Shown in pieces: positions 11,398 through 23,000 of a stretch of DNA of 64,000 nucleotides. Under the pieces are notes generated by a model. It searched no databases, had not been told where the DNA came from, and saw only the letters and a list, made by a program, of their open reading frames with translations. The stretch lies in contig CM057228.1 in the NCBI GenBank assembly GCA_029891385.1, positions 80,340,964 through 80,404,963 on the forward strand, read 5' to 3'. Position 1 is the stretch's first letter, and each line of letters opens with the position of its first letter. The translations under genes were made by a program, and so were the position numbers. The stretch is from Erythroxylum novogranatense (lineage: Eukaryota > Streptophyta > Magnoliopsida > Malpighiales > Erythroxylaceae).

Positions 11398-12474
11398 TCC
11401 ATGGATCAGTCGGAGCTAGTAGGGAGTCTTCCGTGCCTCTGTTTGAGGCGGAGCCTCCTAGGGTTCCCGTGAGACGGGAAAGGAGGTATGATCGATTAAA
11501 TGGCGTGGAGTCGTTGACTTTATGGCGTCTGAGACCTCGCCGAGGCTGAGGGATGGTTGGAGAGGATTGAGAGAGTCCTAGATCAGATGGACTGTGACCC
11601 CGATGAGCGTTTTGATTATACGGTCTCTTTGCTTGTGGTCCAAGATATCGCTGGTGGAAGACTGCTCGGTGCGCCCACCGGACCACAGATTTTGACATGG
11701 GAGGATTTCTTGAGAGCCTTTCGGGATAACTTAATGCCCAAGGTCTATTTGGAGATGAAGATGCTGGAGTTCTTGGAGTTGAGACAGGGTCAGATGTCAG
11801 TGGCCGAGTATGAGGTACGGTTCAATGAGATGATGGGGTATGCTTCGGTTTTGATTACTTCAGAGGCCGATAGGTGCCGGAGATTTGAGGGAGGGCTAAA
11901 TCTGGAGATCCCTACCAGGTTAGCCCGGTCTAATATTGGTACTTTTATCGAGCTGAGAGTTGCTGCAGTGCAGATTGAGTAGCTTCTGAGACAGAGTCAG
12001 ACTGAGACTGGTCAGGGATCCAGGAGTAAGAGATCGAGTGACAATTAGGGCAGCTCTTGTAGGAGTGTTAGTAGGCGCCAGGGTAGGTTCAGATTTTTAG
12101 GAGGATCTAGACAGTCTGGTTTTGTTCAGAAAGGAAGATTTGGGCAGTCTAGCAGTGGTAGTGGTAGAGGATCCGGTCAGGCACTTCCTATCTATGAGTA
12201 TTGTGAGAGGAGACATAGTGGAGAGTGTTGGAGATTTACCGAAGTTTGTCTCAGGTGCGGCTCTATGGAGCATCAGATCAGGAATTGTCTGGATATTGTG
12301 GGAGCTCAGTCTGCTGTGAGTGGGAGAGCTGGTATTCGACAGTGCAGCAGAGTCGGGGTGGTGGACCTGGATTCAGGGGCCGAGGCAGAGCCCGAGGTAG
12401 AGCTGGAGATTCCTTTGTGGGGTCCGAGGGACGTGGCAATCGACTGCAGTCCTAGGCCAGGGTCTACGCCATGA
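11398..12474 (+). pseudogene. Gag remnant of Tekay-like element
   Basis: The start is lost in the LTR-gag deletion. Broken frames give RYDRLNGVESLT near 11490, then ERIERVLDQMDCD and the capsid-type EFLELRQGQMSVAEYEVRF (open frame 11557-11982). After two stops the zinc-binding part survives at about 12200-12300. A CEYCERRHSGEC-like half (CxxCxxxHxGxC; the first C is Y here) precedes the CCHC knuckle CLRCGSMEHQIRNC. A frame change near 12330 in the Gly/Arg-rich tail shifts reading to the protease frame. Gag would form the particle and bind RNA; this one cannot be made whole. Confidence 0.85.
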
Positions 12475-15400
12475 CTAGGCAGGAGGCCCAGGATTCTCCA
12501 GATGTGGTTGCGGGTATGCTTCTGATTTCCGGTTTTGAGGTTTATGCTTTGATAGATCCAGGTTCCACGCATTCTTTTATTACACCGCATGTAGCATATA
12601 GATTACATGGGGATAGAGAGATGTTGCAGTATGGGTTGCAGGTGAGTACACCTCTAGGTAGTACTACTGCTTTGGGAGAGGTCTGCAAGGGGTGCTTGAT
12701 CCAGATAGATCAAGCAGTGTTGAGTGCAGACCTGATAGTTTTATCATTGAGAGAGATAGATTTGATTCTAGGGATGGACTGGCTCACTGCCCATAGGGCT
12801 GTTATGGATTGCTACACCAAGGAGGTCGTGTTAGAGTCTCCTGGTCAGCCCAGAGCTTTGTTTCGAGGTGTTAGTCAGGCAGTGTCAGCCAGGATGATTT
12901 CTTTTCTGAGTGCCTTGAGATTGATGCAGGGAGGTTGTGAGGCTTATTTGGCTTATGTAGTAGATTCCCGAGTTGAGAAGAGGTTGCAGGATATTCTCGT
13001 AATCAGGGAAATTCCAGATTTGTTTCCCGAGGAGCTACCGGGTTTGCCGCCGGATCGGTAGACGGAGTTTTTGATTGACCTCGTTCCAGGTACTGCTCTT
13101 ATATCTATACCTCCATATAGGATGGCACTGGTGGAATTAAGGGAGCTTAAGGCTCAGCTGCAGGATTTGTTAGGAAAAGGGTTTATTAGACCGAGTGTTT
13201 TTCCGTGAGGAGCTCCAGTGTTGTTTCTGAAGAAGAAGGACGGGACTTTGAGGTTGTGCATCGATTATAGGCAGTTGAATCAGGTTACAGTTAAGAATAA
13301 ATATCCGTTGCCTAGGATCAATGATTTGTTTGATCAGTTGCAGGGAGCTCAGGTGTTTACTAAGTTAGATTTGAGATCCGGATATTATCAGTTGAGGATC
13401 GCAGAGGCCGATGTGCCTAAGAGTGCTTTCAAGAGCAGGTATGGGCATTTCGAGTTCCTAGTGATGCCGTTCGGGTTGACTAATACCTCGGCAGCTTTCA
13501 TGGCCTTGATGAATAAGGTTTTTTAGCCCTACCTGGATCAGTTCGTGATTGTATTTATTGATGATATTTTAGTGTATTCGAGGAGTAGGCAGGAGCATCT
13601 GAGGACAGTTTTGCAGATTATGAGAGAGAGGCAGTTGTATGCCAAATTCACTAAGTGTGAATTTTGGCTGGATGAGGTGGTGCTCTTAGGGCACATTGTA
13701 TCTGGTGAGGGTATCTGAGTGGATCCTCACAAGATTGAGGCAGTGAGGAGTTGGGAGACCCTGAGGAATGTGTCAGAGATGCAGAGTTTTCTCGGTTTAG
13801 CAGGTTATTACCTGAGGTTTGTCGAGGGGTTTTCAGTAATCTCAGCCCCTTTGACAAAACTTCTGAGGAAGAATGTGGCTTTCAGATGGACTGATGAGTG
13901 TCAGAGAAGTTTTGAGGAGCTGAAATATCGGTTGACTACGGCGCCGGTGTTAGCTTTGCCGTCAAGGTCTGGAGGTTTCAAGGTATTCAGTGATGTTTCG
14001 CAGCAGGGTTTAGGTTGTGTCTTGATGCAGCATGGGAGAGTTATAGCTTATGCCTCGAGACAGTTGAGGTCTCATGAGATGAATTATCCAGTGCATGATT
14101 TGGAGTTAGCAGCAGTTGTCTTTGTTCTGAAGATCTGGAGACATTATTTGTATGGTGAGACGTTCCAGATCTTCACTGATCATAAGAGTTTGAGGTATTT
14201 GCTGAGTTAGCGAGAGTTGAATCTGAGACAGAAGAGATGGATAGAGTTGCTTAAGGATTATGACTGCACGATTGAGTATCATCCAGGGAAGGCTAATGTG
14301 GTGGCAGATGCTTTGAGTAGGAGATCTCATATCAGTGCAGCTCAGATTCAGATTGAGAGATTGCCTAGTCTGATTCAGTTGAGAGCTCTGAATGTGCAGA
14401 TGGATTTGGCTCAGGATGGAGCTTTGATTGCTACTTTGAGGCTTAGGCCGATGTTGCAGGACAGGATCAAGAGGGTTCAGGATCAGGATCTTGTGTTAGT
14501 GTGACTAATGGACAGAGTAAGATCTGGGTTGCCTTCTGAGTTTGAGTTCAGAGATGAGACATTGTTGATGGGACAGAGACTCTGTGTTCCAGATGTGGAT
14601 GATTTGAGGCGTGAGATTTTGGAGGAGGCGCATGTGGCCGCCTATGCTATGTATCCTGGTACGACCAAGATGTATCGCACTCTTAAGGTGCATTTCGAGT
14701 GGCCAGGCATGAAGAGGCAGGTAGCAGAGTTCGTTTCTCGGTGTCTGAAGTGCCAGCAGGTTAAGGCTGAGCACCAGGCTCCAGTGGGTAAGTTGCATTC
14801 GTTGCCCATTCCAGAGTGGAGATGGGAGCGGATTACGATGAACTTTATTATGGGTTTGCCTAGGACACCGAGGTAGCATGATGCGATCTGGGTCATAGTG
14901 GACTGGTTGACTAAATCGGCTCACTTTTTGCCAGTGAGAGAGAACAATACTCTCGATCAGTTGGCCTAGAAGTATGTGGCAGAGATTGTGCGACTGCATG
15001 GAGTCCCAGTGTCTATAGTCTCAGACAGGGATTCGAGGTTCGCTTCGAGGTTCTGAAGGAGTTTGTAGTCAGCTATGGGTACGAGATTGAACTTCAGCAC
15101 GACATTTCATCCTCAGACAGATGGGCAGAGTGAGAGGACAATTAAGGCTGTTGAGGATATGTTGCGAGCCTATGTGTTGGAGTTCCGAGGTGCATGGGAT
15201 TAGTATTTGCCTTTGGTTGAGTTTGTTTATAATAATCAGTACCAGAGCAGCATTGGTATGGCACCGTATGAGACGTTGTATGGACGTCAGTGTAGATCGC
15301 CTCTTTATTGGGATGAAGAGGGTATGAGAATGCTAGAGGGTCCCGAGCTGATTCAGGATACTGTGGATAAGGTACAGCTGATTCGGAGTCGCATTAAGGC

Positions 15401-15929
15401 GGCTCAGGATAGACAGAAGAGTTACGTGGATCAACATCGGATAGAGATGGAGTACAGTGTGGGAGATAGAGTGTTCCTTCGAGTGTCTCCGTGGAGAGGA
15501 GTTCTAAGATTTGGCCGTAACGGCAAGTTGAGTCCTCGGTATATTGGTCCTTATGAGATCCTCGAGAGGATAGGACCATTGGCCTACAGATTGGCTTTGC
15601 CGAGTGAGATGTCGCAGTTGCACGACGTCTTTCATGTGAGTATGCTCCGAAGATATCGTTCAGACCCGACCCATGTGATTCCGGCTCATGAGATTAAGGT
15701 AGCCAATGATTTGAGTTATGTAGAGGAGCCCGTTCAAATTGTAGGATCGCGGGTCAAGCAGTTGAGGAGCAGGGTGATTCCGTTGGTGAAAGTCCTTTGG
15801 AAGAACCACTCCACTGAGGAAGCAACTTGGGAGACTGAGGAGCACATGAGGAGGTAGTATCCTCAGTTGTTCGATCAGTCAGGTATGAAATTTTTGGACA
15901 AAATTTTTATTAGGAGGGGAGAATTGTAA
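12471..15929 (+). pseudogene. Pol (protease-RT-RNase H-integrase-chromodomain) of Tekay-like element
   Basis: One reading frame runs the full length with about ten in-frame stops and almost no frameshift. Protease: DPGSTHSF, Asp at 12555. [29 protein letters not shown] and FIDD (13554-13565). RNase [21 protein letters not shown] and [10 protein letters not shown]. Integrase zinc region at about 14630-14770 has CLKC, but one zinc His is Tyr (AMYPG, usual AMHPG). The DDE core still shows VDWLTKSAHF, SDRDSRF and QSERTI. The tail PLVKVLWKNHSTEEATWETE is chromodomain-like, which in chromoviruses guides insertion to heterochromatin. Frame stops at TAA 15927-15929, overlapping the first LTR bases. 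Stops at 13061, 13208, 13526, 13721, 14210, 14504, 14876, 14968, 15056, 15203 and 15857 kill it. Confidence 0.93.
15911..15924 (+). other. Polypurine tract of Tekay-like element
   Basis: TAGGAGGGGAGAAT directly before the TGTAAC LTR start at 15925. It lies inside the last codons of pol. Confidence 0.88.
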
Positions 15930-17034
15930 CATTCCGTTACCAATATGAAGGGCATATTGGTAATTCGGATGGTTTGGGACTGTGTGCATTTATGATTTGA
16001 CTTGCATAAGCATTGATAGCCTCTATTTTAGTGACAAATGATTATTATTGCACGAGCATATGTATGTACATGCAAGTATGACAATTTCCATATTTAATTG
16101 TGTAAATTGGAAATTGGCTGATAATTGCATAGATTAAGTTTTGATTATAAAATTGGAGGGAAATTGAAATTTAGAGAGTTGAAAATCGAAATCGGAGTGT
16201 AGGAACATGTGTCATATATTTTTTGAGGATTTATAGGAATTTTTCTGGAATTTTCGGAGTAATAGGTCCGGACCGGAAAATTTACCAATGACTGATTTAT
16301 TTGAATTCCCAGTTTCGAAATTGATTGTACAATGGTAATGGAGGAACTAGAATTTGATTTGAGGAATTAGGGTTTAGAGCCATCAAGAATTTGGGAGAAT
16401 TTAGAACAAGAAATTGGACTGCGGTTGTTGGACTGGTTTTGTGGCAATTAATTGCCAAACAACCCCTTATTTCCCTAAGTTTATAAATCCAATCCTTTGA
16501 ATTTTTAGCCTCCCACTAAGCTTGCTTTCCTCTTCTTCTTCGTGATCTCCTTCCTTGATTGCCTTTTTATTTCTTCTTGCTAGTTTGCTTCCCCCTTCAT
16601 CTTTGGTCTTTTCCCCTTTAGCTTGAGTTGGAGAAGATGAGATTTGGGTTGGTTTTTGGAGATTGTCGTGGGTGTCTATGAGATTGGGGATTTGAGGATT
16701 TTGGGTGATTTTGAAGGATTGAAAGCTTAAATCAAGTAAGTTCTCTTTCCTTCTTGCTTCAGATAGTTAATTTATGGTTTAATTAGAGTTATTGATTTAT
16801 ATATTTGATGATTGAAAGTGTTTGGGTTTCGGATGATAGGTTTTGAGAATTTTATTGTGGTTAATTTAGGGAAATTGAGAGATAATGAACATTTGAGGGA
16901 ATTGAGATTAGATATGAGTTGTGTTTAATGTATGGAGTTGTTTTGGAGTGTTTGTAAAGGGATAGGTTGAGTTTTGGATAAAATTTAGAGAGAGAAAGGA
17001 AAAAGAAGAATCGGAGAAGATGAACCAGAGTCTA

Positions 17035-17215
17035 CACGTCGCGACGTGTAATTAATTAGACGTCGCGACGAACGAAGAGTTGTACGTCGCAATGAACAAC
17101 TAATTCTACGCCACGACGAGCGTTTGAGTTTACGTCGCGACGAGAGGCAAGGCGTCGTCATGGCGAGAAGCCTCGCCTCGCCATGACGAGCTTCTTCTTG
17201 CGCCATGACGAGGAG
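17035..17215 (+). repeat. CpG palindrome array in 3' LTR
   Basis: Same array as 10685-10870, starting CACGTCGCGACGTG. Some units here keep CGTCGCGACG where the 5' LTR has CGTCGTGACG, and the reverse elsewhere. It sits about 299 bases after the donor-like site in both LTRs. Confidence 0.75.
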
Positions 17216-17617
17216 CCTGATTTCTGAAATTGAGTTAGTTGTTTAAGTAATGATTTTGAGGTTTTAGATTCGTATTGAATTGGATACTAATTGACTGTGT
17301 TTTAGAGATTAAGAATTGTGAATTAATTAGATAGAATCTCAAATTGAATTCGATGGATTCGCAGAATCAAATGGCGATTTATTAGGGAATGTGATATGTG
17401 ATTGGAGTACGACTTTAGAGAGTTCAAAACTCATTCAATTGAATTATGGTCTTAGGAATTGCTACTAATTAGAGGAAAGAGAATTGAATTGAAAAATCTG
17501 GGTTTAGGATCGGGAATGTCATGACATGTATTGTACTAATCGCATTAGCTACATATGCATTATTGACTATTGGAAATTGTATAATTAGTAATGTGTGATT
17601 ATTCTGATTTGTTTTAG

Positions 17618-17685
17618 AGGCGCAAGTGGAGCGTCGATCCTCCGACATAGCAGAGACTTCCCGGCAGTAGCTCAGATGTTCAGAG
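17618..17685 (+). other. Predicted LTR mini-exon (68 nt), 3' LTR
   Basis: Acceptor-like GATTTGTTTTAG ends at 17617; donor CAGAG/GTGAGT starts at 17686. The next acceptor-like CAG is at 18271-18273, giving a putative second intron of 588 nt. Confidence 0.5.
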
Positions 17686-17907
17686 GTGAGTAACCTAGTT
17701 GGTTCCTCAATCTCTGATTAGTTAAATGCTTGAATGAACTGTGTGACCTAAATGAATACCGTTGTATGAGATGTGTTATTGTGAAATCGTGAACGCATGC
17801 TAGGCATGATCGGAAATTTGGTAATTAACAGTTGTGACTGGAGCAAATTTTGATCGGAGCTATAAGCTCAATCACTGTGAAAATGGGCCTAAGGCCAAAA
17901 AGGGAAT

Positions 17908-17990
17908 AGTACATACCCAGAGGGCTCTCCTATCCCTAATGCGCGTAGGCAGTAGTGCATACCCAGAGGGCTCTCCTACCCCTAAAACGC
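17908..17990 (+). repeat. Two-copy 46-base tandem repeat in LTR
   Basis: Both units contain CATACCCAGAGGGCTCTCCT and a (C)CCTAA tail ending in GCG. They lie in the putative second intron, where other families carry a GC-rich block with CCYGCCYGCT-type sequence. Confidence 0.7.
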
Positions 17991-18439
17991 GATTTCTGTT
18001 TAATGTGCCCAGAGTGGGATAATACTAATGCTCATTCACAACATTAAAATGATATGAAAATCATCATGCATTCAATATTTGATTGTGTTGTGAATTTGAA
18101 ATGGGTTAAATGCATAGGTATGATGATTGTTTAGTGAATTAATGATTGTTGTTCTGAACTTGTTATTGTGTTGATCTGTACGCAACTTCGCGTAATGCAT
18201 GAATTGGGTGAACCATCGATGATGGTTACTCATTGAGTTCGCAAACTTACCCAACATTGCATATATTTTTCAGGACAGAGATAGTCGACTCCTAGCTCCA
18301 GTTAGCGTGACTTTTCCTGCTGTGTGAGTGCTGGCAATCGAAGTATGGCTCACAGGTCGGTCAGTTGGGATCTTTTGGGGATGACCAAGTTAGGAGTTAT
18401 TTCAGTTCCTTTTGGATTTGTACAGTATGTTATTATGAC

Positions 18440-18444
18440 ATAAT
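18440..18444. repeat. Target-site duplication ATAAT, left copy
   Basis: ATAAT here and at 19869-19873 flanks TGTTGGATCG...CTACTAACA exactly. Confidence 0.93.
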
Positions 18445-19868
18445 TGTTGGATCGCGTATGGTCCAAGTATTCACAATACGCTGCGGAAAAGACCATACAA
18501 AAATATCACGTATAATCGAAAACACGAGGATTAACGAAAATACCTTATTTTCGTGGGTGGATTGTTTCTTTTTTTCGGATTCCAAGACACTGCAAATCGC
18601 TAATGTCCTCTACCGGTATCCACACGAGCATGCATGATCCGGGCTGCGGCTGTAGTGTGCTAGCACGTCCTGAAAACCTTTACGACGCCGCATCGATCTT
18701 TCTCCGGATGGCGGCTAGGTTTCTGACAATTGTGTCGTTAACCTAATGAGACCTAAGCTTCTCTATTTATAGAGAAAACCTAATCTCATTCAGGCCCTAT
18801 TAAGTTTCGGCTCATTATATCATATATAATAAAAGCCCAACAACTTAATTAAATCTAGCCCAATAAATATATCTAAATATATTTATTCAACACCTAATAA
18901 ATTAGGTCCAAGAGAATAAGCTCAAATCACATCACTCTTTGTGTGCGACCCTGTAGGCTCATTTGATGTTGGCAATGGGCTTGATTACACTTCAAGGGCC
19001 ATAAGTCATAAGCGGCCTCTAGCAAGACATTATGACTACCCAAATCAAATGAGGATCGATAATCCGATTTAACCTGTAACCATGGTTATAAGCTCAGTCC
19101 TTTTGTAACACGATATCAAGATTAATCACAAGGCATGGTACATGTCAACCTTTGATTAATCATAGTTTCTTGATCCCCAAGTTGACTAATTATAACAAAT
19201 GACATTGATGATTCTTCATCAATTCATTTGAGCATGGCCATGCATTTCTTCAGTCACACTTGTCAAGAGGCCCAAATGATATCTCTCTCACTTAAGAGAG
19301 GTACAAATCCCATCTACGTCATTCACATCCCTCCATGATTCATTTAGTGTCCAACATAAGACTATTTGTTATTCGGTTAAAAATAACTTAGTCTAATATC
19401 AAAACACTAAATTCCTCATGTAGGGAACCATGATGACTTCAGGTCAAAGGACTAAAGTCAAACCATATAAAGAATCACTAATGACATGAAACCATGTAGT
19501 ATTCTTTATGTGGGTCGGTCCAATATATGTTCTCTAACATATATCTATGTTTCTGATTTGATATTTCATATCCATGATCAATAAAACGTGATCATCAATC
19601 AAAACACATACTAGTCTTAATTCATTATTGTTCCACCAATAATGATCGACCAGGGACAGTCTAGAATAGTGTTATAACGCTTATGGTTTTACTATCAAGT
19701 CACATACTTGATGACATAAGTCTAATACTATTCATGGAATGTAAATCACATTACATAAACGAAATACATGCATATATGAAACGGAAAACCTCATAATATA
19801 TTATTAACAAATCATAATGTTAATACATAAATCACAAATGTTCATTGGCCTAGGGTACACTACTAACA
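18445..19868 (-). mobile_element. Solo LTR, probably Ty1/copia, minus strand
   Basis: A 1424-bp unit starting TGTTGGATCG and ending CTACTAACA with a perfect ATAAT duplication. There is no internal region, so it is a solo LTR left by LTR-LTR recombination. Minus orientation is inferred from TATAAATA at 18764-18771 on that strand, inside the palindrome CTCTATTTATAGAG. Transcript-like sequence follows it toward the TGTTGGATCG end. Copia assignment rests on general resemblance only, because no coding part remains. Confidence 0.85.
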
Positions 19869-20074
19869 ATAATTGTGTATTCATGGTTTTTAAGAAATGA
19901 AATGAGAAGTATCCTTTGGGTTTTAAATTTAGTGATTTGATATTACAGCTTTATTGTAGTGATGCCATGTGGTTTATAGAAATGATCAAATCGTAGTGCA
20001 CCTGTATCGCGGGTTATGTATCGGAACGACCTACGGGCGTCTCGGTGTGTAACCTACGGTAAGGGGGCGCTACA

Positions 20075-23000
20075 GTACTGCACATTCCCACATAGCGGTC
20101 TTGTGCAGCCGTGAACAGAACATACTACACTTTTCTGCATAGCGGTCCAGTGTAGCCTTGAAATTATGGGAGTCCGAAATTGGAGTTCCAATGTCACTAG
20201 CGGGCAAGCGGGAGAAGCCTTTAAAAACGAGACAGTGCACTGACTCAAACTTATGGGACATAACCAAACCCACATAACACATAAGTCATACTTGAAAAAC
20301 AAATTGTCCGAAGGCACATTTCGAAACTGAACTTTTCATATTTTCATATCGTGTCGTACTAAACACATTGTCATTCACAAATTCACATAAATTCATATGA
20401 CAATTTAAATGCAAACTTAATCCATCAATCAATCACATAACAATCAAAATCATATTCGATTCACAATCATTCATAAACAAAGAATACAAAACTTTTGATA
20501 AATCATCAAAATCATTCATAAATAATAAATGTAACAAATGTATCAATTTCATAATTAATAAAATCCTTCAAGCATAAAGAATTTCAGAAATTTTAACAAT
20601 TTATTCAAAATCATTAGAAACAATAAATCTAACCTTTATAACAATTTTCATAATTTCAGAAATTTTCCTTAATTTGTCAAAATCATTTAAAACTTGTAAC
20701 CATTTTTTTCAAAGCATTAGAAAACAATACAATTCAATACTTCCTTTCTTTATTTGTTTGAAAACATAAACAATAATTTTGCAAAACATTTCACTTCTTG
20801 AATTTTCGAAAATCCATAATCAACTTATAATTTGAATTATAAACATATTACCCACCTCATTTTCTTGCTAGAACTTTGTCCCAAACTTCAATTCTCCATT
20901 ACTTCTTTCCTTCATCCAAGTTAAAAATCCCCTAAACTAAATTCACCCAAATTCAACATCACAATAGACATAATCCTCAAAATTAACTTAAGAATTCACA
21001 AACGCATACCATTACCAAGGTATCTAAACCAAAACTTCATTAAAAATCCAAAGCTCAAAAGTTTTCTCTCACCTTCATCTTCTCCAGTTTCGGATTTTTC
21101 TTGGTTTGGAAGGAAGCTTTCACCTTCTTCCATCTTTTTCCCCTTGAATCAACTCAAAATTCATACATAAAGACCCAAAAATTCGAAAACCTAGCTTCAC
21201 TCCTCTTCTCCTCATCCGAAGGCACACTCTCCCTTCTCTCTTCTTTCTTTTGTTCTTTTTCCTCTAATTTCCGTGCTTCCCCTTATGCCAAACGACAGCC
21301 CCTCTGTTTTATATTGCCATGTCATTAAATGAAAGCCAATTGACCAAAATGTCCTTCCATGTAAGCCTAAAACCTTAACTCTTTAAGTGATCTTCCAAAA
21401 TTGCCCCTAAACTTTAATTCAATTCATGCTTACTTTAGGAATATCATTTAATTTGGTGCACTACGTCAAAAGTTATGTTCAAAACATTTTGGACTATCAT
21501 TATGCTAAAACATTTTTCAGCACTTTAATTCCATCCAAAAATTGATAATCTTAGAGGCTGAATTAAAATTCACTTTGTTCATACCAAATGTATCCCTATC
21601 GTTCTAGTTTAATCCAAATCAAGAATCACTTCATTGGGATTATTGAAGCAAAAGTTATGGCCAAAATACTTTCAGATCTTACTAATCCAAGACTGCACAC
21701 TAAATACGACTTCAATTCAGAAATTGAAAGTCTTAGGGGCTAAATTAAAGTTCAATTCCTTCATATGAATTGTAGCCCCATGTCTCTATTTTATTTTACC
21801 TCAAGAATAAATTTAATAGGATCTCCACAGTTCAAGAATTTCTCAAAATACTGAACCATGTTTAGAAAATTATCTAACTCACTTTGATTAAGTCAATCTC
21901 TTTCATTTTAATCTCAAAAAAATCACAAGTTTCCCATGAGGATGTAGATAATTGTCTTAGGAATTCAACGCTTCAAAAACCAAGTCATTCGGATGTCGGA
22001 TGGAAAAGATATAAGTAAAAGATTGGACAAAGTTCATATTAGGGAGAAAATAGCAAAATCAGAAGGAAATTCAAAACGACGGCATTTTGCGTGTGAGAGA
22101 AAACAGAAATGGAGCAAAACGGCGGCGTCAAATCGCGCGTTGGGCGAGCACACACTAATCAAACATCAAAATCACATCTTGACTTTTTGACAGAAATCAT
22201 ATCTCTAAGCCTCTATTTTGTTTTGAAGCAAGAATCACCTCAATCAGAGCTCTATAGCTCATGATATGCTTAAAATTTCAAAGTGTGTTTATACCTTAAT
22301 CATGCTCTTTAAACTGACCTCTCATTTTCTTACAATCAAAATTTTTCATCTCAAAACCAAAAGCTACCAAATTTCATGTAGAGATAAATTCATGTCTTAT
22401 AAATCTATCGCCTCAAGAATCACTTCATTCGGAGGTGGGATGAGGGAGTTATGACTGAAAGAATCGGACATGCTCATAACCTCAATCGTACAGTGACATG
22501 TCTTGGAGCGATTGTCATAAATTTCACTACAAATTTCTGATTAGTTTCGGTTTTACACCATTGGAAAGAAGACTTCTATATCTAAAACTTTAATGAAGAC
22601 CACAAATCATATTTAGCCTCTAAAGTGATAAAAATCACGATTTACTGTAGTTTATCTGAGGCTATCTGTTAAACAGACATCCATACCCGTTTAACGGACA
22701 TAAATCGAACTTAGAGTCCCAAATGACCCGATAAAGTCCGTTAAACAGAAATACATGTCCGTTACGGACATGGGAATGCAAAGGTTCCTTTTTGATCCGT
22801 ATAGGTCCGTTAAACGGACATGGGGGTTCCAAAGACTCCTCCAAACCCTCTCCAATGCTTTCTACCTCCAATCTAACATCATACACACTTATAATCATAA
22901 CAAATTCACTTATTCAAATGCCTAAACACTTCATAACAATCCAAACTCCAAAATTATCTCATAAAACTCTCAAATCTCAATTCATTTGATTCATCAAAAC

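Larger units (their letters stand above)
9575..20074 (+). mobile_element. Tekay/Del-like Ty3/gypsy chromovirus, inactive
   Basis: A 10.5 kb element with TSD GTACT. Order: truncated 5' LTR (9575-11397), gag, protease, RT, RNase H, integrase with chromodomain-like tail, polypurine tract, 3' LTR (15925-20074). The last is split by a solo LTR at 18445-19868. A deletion removed the end of the 5' LTR, the primer site and the start of gag. Pol has about ten in-frame stops. In the first hundred or so bases the two LTRs differ at only about three positions by eye, so it is younger than its host element. Confidence 0.93.
15925..20074 (+). repeat. 3' LTR of Tekay-like element, split by solo LTR
   Basis: Starts TGTAACATTCCGTTACC and ends GGGGGCGCTACA. 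True LTR sequence is 15925-18444 plus 19874-20074; 18445-19868 is a later insertion. TATA-like sequence at 16491, donor-like GTAAGT at 16736, CpG palindrome array 17035-17215, mini-exon 17618-17685. Two 46-base-spaced copies of CATACCCAGAGGGCTCTCC lie at 17908-17990, and acceptor-like ATATTTTTCAG ends at 18273. Confidence 0.93.

Noticed and set aside
12471..12474. ATGA overlap of a gag-frame stop and a pol-frame start, as in coupled translation
   Set aside because: The authentic Gag reading crosses into the pol frame earlier, near 12330, where the Gly/Arg-rich tail and RVYAMTRQEA align. The overlap is a by-product of that frameshift.
13059..15205. Recurrent TAG stops read as recoding or suppression sites
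   Set aside because: They are mixed with TGA, scattered, and fit C-to-T/G-to-A decay of Gln, Arg and Trp codons.
18365..18637. 90-codon open frame spanning 18365-18637
   Set aside because: It crosses the boundary between the Tekay-like LTR and the solo LTR at 18444/18445, so it is chance.
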